Part shown: positions 60,593-64,000 of the stretch, piece by piece
Position numbering within the stretch: position 1 is the stretch's first letter
How the letters are laid out: each line of letters opens with the position of its first letter
Source: an uncultured Ruminococcus sp.
GTDB taxonomy: Bacteria > Bacillota > Clostridia > Oscillospirales > Acutalibacteraceae
Direction of reading: 5' to 3'
Assembly (NCBI GenBank): GCA_910585865.1
Contig: CAJUGO010000001.1
Span: 186,001-250,000 of the forward strand
Length of the DNA stretch: 64,000 bases
Translations under genes and position numbers: made by a program
The notes under the pieces: model-generated
What the model saw: the letters and a program-made list of their open reading frames with translations, nothing else
Database searches by the model: none
What the model was told of the DNA's origin: nothing

Positions 60593-61183
60593 TTATTCGT
60601 AATTTCTTATAAGCGATATAACCTTCCCCAGCAACACTACATCATCAACTATTATGGGCTCAAAATTATCGTTTTCCGGCTGTAACCTAAAATGTCCGTC
60701 TTCCTTGTAAAAACGCTTAACCGTCGCTTCATCACCTACCAAAGCAACCACAATTTCACCGTTTTCGGCAACAGGCGTACGGTGCACTATTACAATATCG
60801 TCATTAAAAATCCCTGCATTTATCATACTCTCACCCTGTATTCTCAGGGCAAACAAGTCTCTGCCCCGCTTAACACTTTCTGATACCGGAACATAACACT
60901 CCACATTCTCAACCGCAAGTATCGGATATCCGGCTGCAACCCTGCCTAATACAGGAATCCCCACCGATTTTTCTTCTCCGCTTATCTGAATACAGCGGTT
61001 TACACCATGTTCGCGTGTAATAAGACCTTTTTGTTCAAGAGCTTTAAGGTGATGATGCACCGTTGATGTTGAGCTAAGCCCCGTCTCAGCACAAATTTCA
61101 CGAACCGACGGTACACGGCCCTCGGCTGAACATTCTTTCAGATAATCAAAAATTTTCTGTTGACTTTTGCTTAAAGGTTTCAT
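60593..61183 (-). CDS. lexA: LexA repressor
   Basis: SOS repressor of 196 residues. The N-terminal winged helix has VPSVREICAETGLSSTSTVH. The self-cleavage site is Ala84-Gly85 (GRVAAGYP). The catalytic dyad is Ser119 (QGESM) and Lys156 (EATVKRF). A LexA-box-like palindrome overlaps its own -35 region, suggesting autoregulation. The start at 61183 follows GAAAGGTG. Confidence 0.95.
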   Translation of the reverse strand: MKPLSKSQQKIFDYLKECSAEGRVPSVREICAETGLSSTSTVHHHLKALEQKGLITREHGVNRCIQISGEEKSVGIPVLGRVAAGYPILAVENVECYVPVSESVKRGRDLFALRIQGESMINAGIFNDDIVIVHRTPVAENGEIVVALVGDEATVKRFYKEDGHFRLQPENDNFEPIIVDDVVLLGKVISLIRNYE

Positions 61184-61291
61184 ACGCTACGCACCTTTCA
61201 AAGTTTCTTAGTATTTTTTCTCGTTACTGCAAAGCGGCAAACTGGTCGGACAAATAAACTCAGAGATTATAATAGTTGAATTTATGAGACT

Positions 61292-61331
61292 ATTATACCA
61301 CAGTAATTCAAATAAATCAAACATTTGTTTT
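61292..61331 (-). promoter_or_regulatory. lexA promoter with overlapping SOS-box-like palindrome
   Basis: Leftward TTGATT (61320-61315) and TATAAT (61297-61292) are 17 bp apart. CAAACATTTGTTTT (61318-61331) resembles the Firmicutes LexA box CGAACATATGTTCG (10 of 14) and overlaps the -35 box. Confidence 0.6.
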
Positions 61332-61444
61332 AAAAATTGTTTCATTTTTCTATTGTTTTTTTGATTTTTTTACAAAAGTCATCATTTTTTCAAATTAATT
61401 TCAATTTGATTTCACTTAGTTTTCATAAATATGATGTTTAATAT

Positions 61445-61545
61445 AACTGTACTCAAGAGACGGAACCGCAACCGTCGAGTATAGTTGTTCTACCCTCCTC
61501 AATACAAACCGGCAAAGAGGTTTGTATTTGTACCCCTCATTTTTT
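61445..61545 (+). ncRNA. Candidate structured small RNA with C-rich loops
   Basis: Two hairpins sit in a non-coding gap. The first pairs AACTGTACTC (61445-61454) with GAGTATAGTT (61477-61486), extended inside by GACGG/CCGTC. The second pairs AATACAAACC (61501-61510) with GGTTTGTATT (61519-61528). Between and after them are unpaired C-rich stretches, TACCCTCCTC and TACCCCTC, complementary to Shine-Dalgarno sites. T6 follows at 61540. The strand is inferred from the C-rich loops and the T-run. A TTGATT-18-TATGAT pair lies upstream (about 61406-61435). No known family was recognised. Confidence 0.4.
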
Positions 61546-61553
61546 AAGAACAA

Positions 61554-61597
61554 GAAAACGCCAAACCTATTACCGCAGGTTTGGCGTTTTCATTTAT
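61554..61597. terminator. Strong hairpin terminator
   Basis: A perfect 15-bp stem GAAAACGCCAAACCT/AGGTTTGGCGTTTTC with an 8-nt loop. It ends the small membrane protein gene leftward or the candidate RNA rightward. Confidence 0.8.
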
Positions 61598-61648
61598 TAT
61601 TAATATATTATTTTCTGATTTATGAAATTAAGTAACCGCAGCATACGG

Positions 61649-61918
61649 TTATTTTTTATTTTTTCTTAGTTTTGTCATAAAATAAATAACGATAAACAGT
61701 GCAAAAAATCCGCCGAGAACACAGCGAAAAATTATACCCAATTCACCCTCAAACATCGGATAACCGCCAAAGCTTTTAAAGGCATACCAAACCGTCATAA
61801 ATACAAAAAACAATGACAAAACAAATGCAACCGCACCCTGTTTAAAACCTGTTACAAACATAAGAACAGCAAGAGCTCCCCACAAAAACACATATATATA
61901 CTGTAAAAAATCAGCCAT
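61649..61918 (-). CDS. Small three-helix membrane protein
   Basis: An 89-residue hydrophobic protein with segments at about 6-23, 27-47 and 61-83 and a lysine-rich C-terminal end (KLRKNKK). The ATG at 61918 follows AGGAAAGTGG. No family recognised. It is a single-gene unit opposite in direction to hrcA. Confidence 0.7.
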   Translation of the reverse strand: MADFLQYIYVFLWGALAVLMFVTGFKQGAVAFVLSLFFVFMTVWYAFKSFGGYPMFEGELGIIFRCVLGGFFALFIVIYFMTKLRKNKK

Positions 61919-62117
61919 ATTACCACTTTCCTACTCATTAATTTTTAATATCTGACGAACAGCGCTAACTGCCGGTCATTTATTATGATATATTTGTAAT
62001 TTAAGGTAATTATAATGTAAAGGGCATGTTTTTGTCAATCAGCATATTTTTATAACGATTGCATAAAAACCAAAATGTGAATTTTATATGAAATCGGAAA
62101 ATTTTTCAAAAAAATCC

Positions 62118-62146
62118 TTGACTTTTACTGACTTTGGTATTATATT
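62118..62146 (+). promoter_or_regulatory. sigma-A promoter of hrcA-grpE-dnaK
   Basis: TTGACT (62118-62123) and TATATT (62141-62146) with a 17-bp spacer, directly upstream of the CIRCE element. Confidence 0.8.
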
Positions 62147-62159
62147 AAAGTTATAGCGG

Positions 62160-62186
62160 TTAGCACTCTCAACACTCGAGTGCTAA
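62160..62186. promoter_or_regulatory. CIRCE element (HrcA operator)
   Basis: A perfect TTAGCACTC-N9-GAGTGCTAA, between the promoter and hrcA. Confidence 0.98.
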
Positions 62187-62225
62187 AACGGCAAAATCCG
62201 ACTCCAGCACAAAGAGGTGACCGGT

Positions 62226-63263
62226 ATGGAGCTGGCTGCAAGAAAAGAGAAAATCTTATCTGCAATCATAAAAAACTATATTCAAACCGGCGAACCTATC
62301 GGTTCAAAAGCAGTCATCAATGAAACGGGACTTGAAATTTCATCCGCAACTGTACGCAATGAAATGGCAGATCTTACAAACAGAGGATATCTTGTTCAGC
62401 CCCATACATCAGCAGGACGAATACCGACTCAACAAGGGTACAGATATTATATTGATAATATAATGACTGTTACGCCTGTTTCACAGGGCGGCAAATCATT
62501 TATAGAATCAAAGCTCTATGAAAACGCTGATTCCCCGGAAGGCATTTTGAGCAAAGCGTCAAGTATTATTACCGAACTTACAGGTTATGCTGCCGTAACA
62601 ACTACGCCTAACGGCGAAGACATCAGAATCCGCCGTATAAGTTTTGTTCAAACAGGATCACATACAGCAATGGCTGTTGTTATTGTGTCAAACGGCATCA
62701 TAAAAACAAAACTGTTTCGATGTGAGTTTGTTATAACACCTGAAATTCTTGAGGTATTTGACAAAGCTTTAAATGATGTATTCTCAGGAATAAAACTTTC
62801 CTCTGTCAACCGTCCGTTTATTCAAACAGCGGCTGCAAAATTCGGTGAACTTTCACTGTTTATGCCCGGAGTTCTTATAGCAATTATGGAAGCGGCAAAA
62901 GCTGCAAGAACGGTAAGCGTTTGCAGGAGCGGAATTACAAAGCTTTTGTTTATGTCCGATGTGAACTTTCTTAAAGCGCGCAACGTAGTTGAATTTCTTA
63001 ATAACGAACAAGATCTCGCAGAAATGCTTGAAAATCTTCCGCTTGATACATCGGTAAGTATTGGTCTTGAGAACAGCAGAATAGAGCTTTCATCAAGCGC
63101 CGTTGTATCCACACGGTATAACATTGAATCAAATCCGTCGGGTATTTTGTCAGTTATAGGTCCTGTAAGAATGGACTACAGCAGAGTAATTTCGATTCTC
63201 GAATGTGTTTCGGACTGTGCAAGCGAACTTATCGGAGAACTTATTGATACTAATTCTCATTAA
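62226..63263 (+). CDS. hrcA: Heat-inducible transcription repressor HrcA
   Basis: Represses heat-shock operons by binding CIRCE. The 345 residues start at 62226 (MELAARKEKILSAIIKNYIQ) after AGAGGTGA. The winged helix contains SSATVRNEMADLTNRGYLVQ and PHTSAGRIPTQQGYRYYID. It is autoregulated through the adjacent CIRCE. Confidence 0.97.
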   Translation: MELAARKEKILSAIIKNYIQTGEPIGSKAVINETGLEISSATVRNEMADLTNRGYLVQPHTSAGRIPTQQGYRYYIDNIMTVTPVSQGGKSFIESKLYENADSPEGILSKASSIITELTGYAAVTTTPNGEDIRIRRISFVQTGSHTAMAVVIVSNGIIKTKLFRCEFVITPEILEVFDKALNDVFSGIKLSSVNRPFIQTAAAKFGELSLFMPGVLIAIMEAAKAARTVSVCRSGITKLLFMSDVNFLKARNVVEFLNNEQDLAEMLENLPLDTSVSIGLENSRIELSSSAVVSTRYNIESNPSGILSVIGPVRMDYSRVISILECVSDCASELIGELIDTNSH

Positions 63264-63319
63264 TGCAAACGAACCGCATTAATGTAAAAAATAAACCAAG
63301 TCCTTGAAGGAGGATAAAA

Positions 63320-63892
63320 ATGGCAAAGAAAAAATCTGAAAAAAATGAAGAAATAAAAGAAACTGCACCAACACAAGAACAAACACCAGAAACAGAAAAC
63401 ATTCAAGAAGAAAAAGATCAAGAACAGCCCAAGGATGAAACCGCAGAAAAAATCAAAACTCTTGAGGAAGAAATCTCTTCACAAAAAGAAAAGTTCCTTC
63501 GTCTTGCGGCCGAATATGACAATTACCGCAAGCGCACCGCAAGTGAAAAGCTTTCGATTTACGACGATGCAACCGCAAGGGCTGTAACTGAGCTTCTTCC
63601 TATAGCTGACAGCGTAGAAATGGCACTTGCAAATCTAAAAGATTGTGACCCTGAAATATTAAAGGGTATTGAACTTATTTCAAATCAGCTTGCCAAATCG
63701 TTTGAAAAGCTGAAAATTGAACATTATGGAAAAACAGGAGATATATTTGATCCGAATCTTCATAATGCAATATCGAAAATTGACGATGAAAATCTCGGCA
63801 AGAACACACTTGCTCAGGTATTCCAGACAGGCTACAAAATAGGCGATAAAATTATTCGCCACGCAATGGTACAGGTTGCTAACTGTGACTGA
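63320..63892 (+). CDS. grpE: Nucleotide exchange factor GrpE
   Basis: DnaK co-chaperone of 190 residues. Residues 1-50 are a glutamate/lysine-rich disordered head. A long coiled coil follows (EEEISSQKEKFLRLAAEYDN YRKR), then the beta domain ending KIGDKIIRHAMVQVANC. The ribosome site is GAAGGAGG. Confidence 0.96.
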   Translation: MAKKKSEKNEEIKETAPTQEQTPETENIQEEKDQEQPKDETAEKIKTLEEEISSQKEKFLRLAAEYDNYRKRTASEKLSIYDDATARAVTELLPIADSVEMALANLKDCDPEILKGIELISNQLAKSFEKLKIEHYGKTGDIFDPNLHNAISKIDDENLGKNTLAQVFQTGYKIGDKIIRHAMVQVANCD

Positions 63893-63941
63893 TTGTCATT
63901 AACATATAAATAACATATTATAATTTTTGGAGGAATTTATT

Positions 63942-64000
63942 ATGGCTAAAATGATAGGTATAGATTTAGGTACTACAAACTCATGTGTAGCAGTTATTGA
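63942..64000 (+). CDS. dnaK: Molecular chaperone DnaK, N-terminal fragment cut by window end
   Basis: Only the first 19 complete codons are visible. MAKMIGIDLGTTNSCVAVI is the phosphate-binding start of Hsp70. The ribosome site is TTGGAGG. The gene continues beyond the window. Confidence 0.95.
   Translation, partial: MAKMIGIDLGTTNSCVAVI

Noticed and set aside
1..64000. CRISPR arrays, tRNA genes, prophage or transposase genes
   Set aside because: No regularly spaced repeats, cloverleaf sequences, integrases or transposases were recognised on either strand.

Overview
The window comes from a low-GC, Gram-positive anaerobe, most likely a member of Clostridia near the Ruminococcaceae/Oscillospirales. 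This is inferred from gene content and signals, not from a database match. The supporting signs are strong AGGAGG-type ribosome binding sites, many sigma-A promoters close to TTGACA-17-TATAAT, a T-box leader, a CIRCE/HrcA heat-shock locus, pyruvate formate-lyase, the [FeFe]-hydrogenase maturase HydF, an oxygen-sensitive two-subunit fumarase, and families typical of gut clostridia (GGGtGRT protein, DUF6465, DUF5662). No phage, CRISPR array, insertion-sequence transposase, tRNA or 16S/23S gene was seen. The window is essentially core chromosome.

Layout. 1-11 kb: the 5' part of pflB behind a probable ZTP riboswitch, an L,D-transpeptidase, a lipoprotein with a peptidoglycan-binding tail, a DUF815 ATPase, a solitary 5S rRNA gene with its own promoter and terminator, an FkbM-type methyltransferase, hydF, and leuCD. 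11-14 kb: a Crp/Fnr regulator and a two-gene unit made of a NifU-like protein and a GGGtGRT protein. 13.8-22.7 kb: a leftward arginine cluster, argG-(small ORF)-argH-argC-argJ-argB-GNAT-argD-argF, with a perfect ARG box at its promoter. It holds every step from glutamate to arginine except carbamoyl-phosphate synthesis, using the ArgJ acetyl-recycling route.

23-34.7 kb: assorted genes, including a flavin reductase-like protein, a SleB-like hydrolase, AraC and WYL regulators, an AEC transporter, a histone-like DUF6465 protein, an XRE-AbrB regulator with an ABC exporter, DUF554, mtnN and rsmE. A 164-bp MITE-like inverted repeat abuts mtnN and supplies its stop codon. 34.7-42.4 kb: a CinA C-terminal protein, malQ-glgP for glycogen breakdown, a DUF3021/LytTR pair and an acyl-CoA synthetase. 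42.7-45.6 kb: yjbQ-ddl-murF.

45.6-52.9 kb: a tryptophan operon under a Trp-specific T-box, trpE-G-D-C-cupin-B-A-sirtuin. It lacks trpF, and a small cupin gene sits exactly where trpF is expected. This is the most intriguing observation in the window, because cupin folds are known to catalyse aldose-ketose isomerisations. 53-64 kb: rpsT, a 49-residue membrane protein, a FliB-like cysteine-rich protein, a two-component system, an XRE regulator with a membrane and zinc-ribbon tail, fumarase alpha/beta, a nudix hydrolase with lexA, a candidate structured small RNA with an anti-Shine-Dalgarno loop, and hrcA-grpE-dnaK (dnaK cut by the window end).
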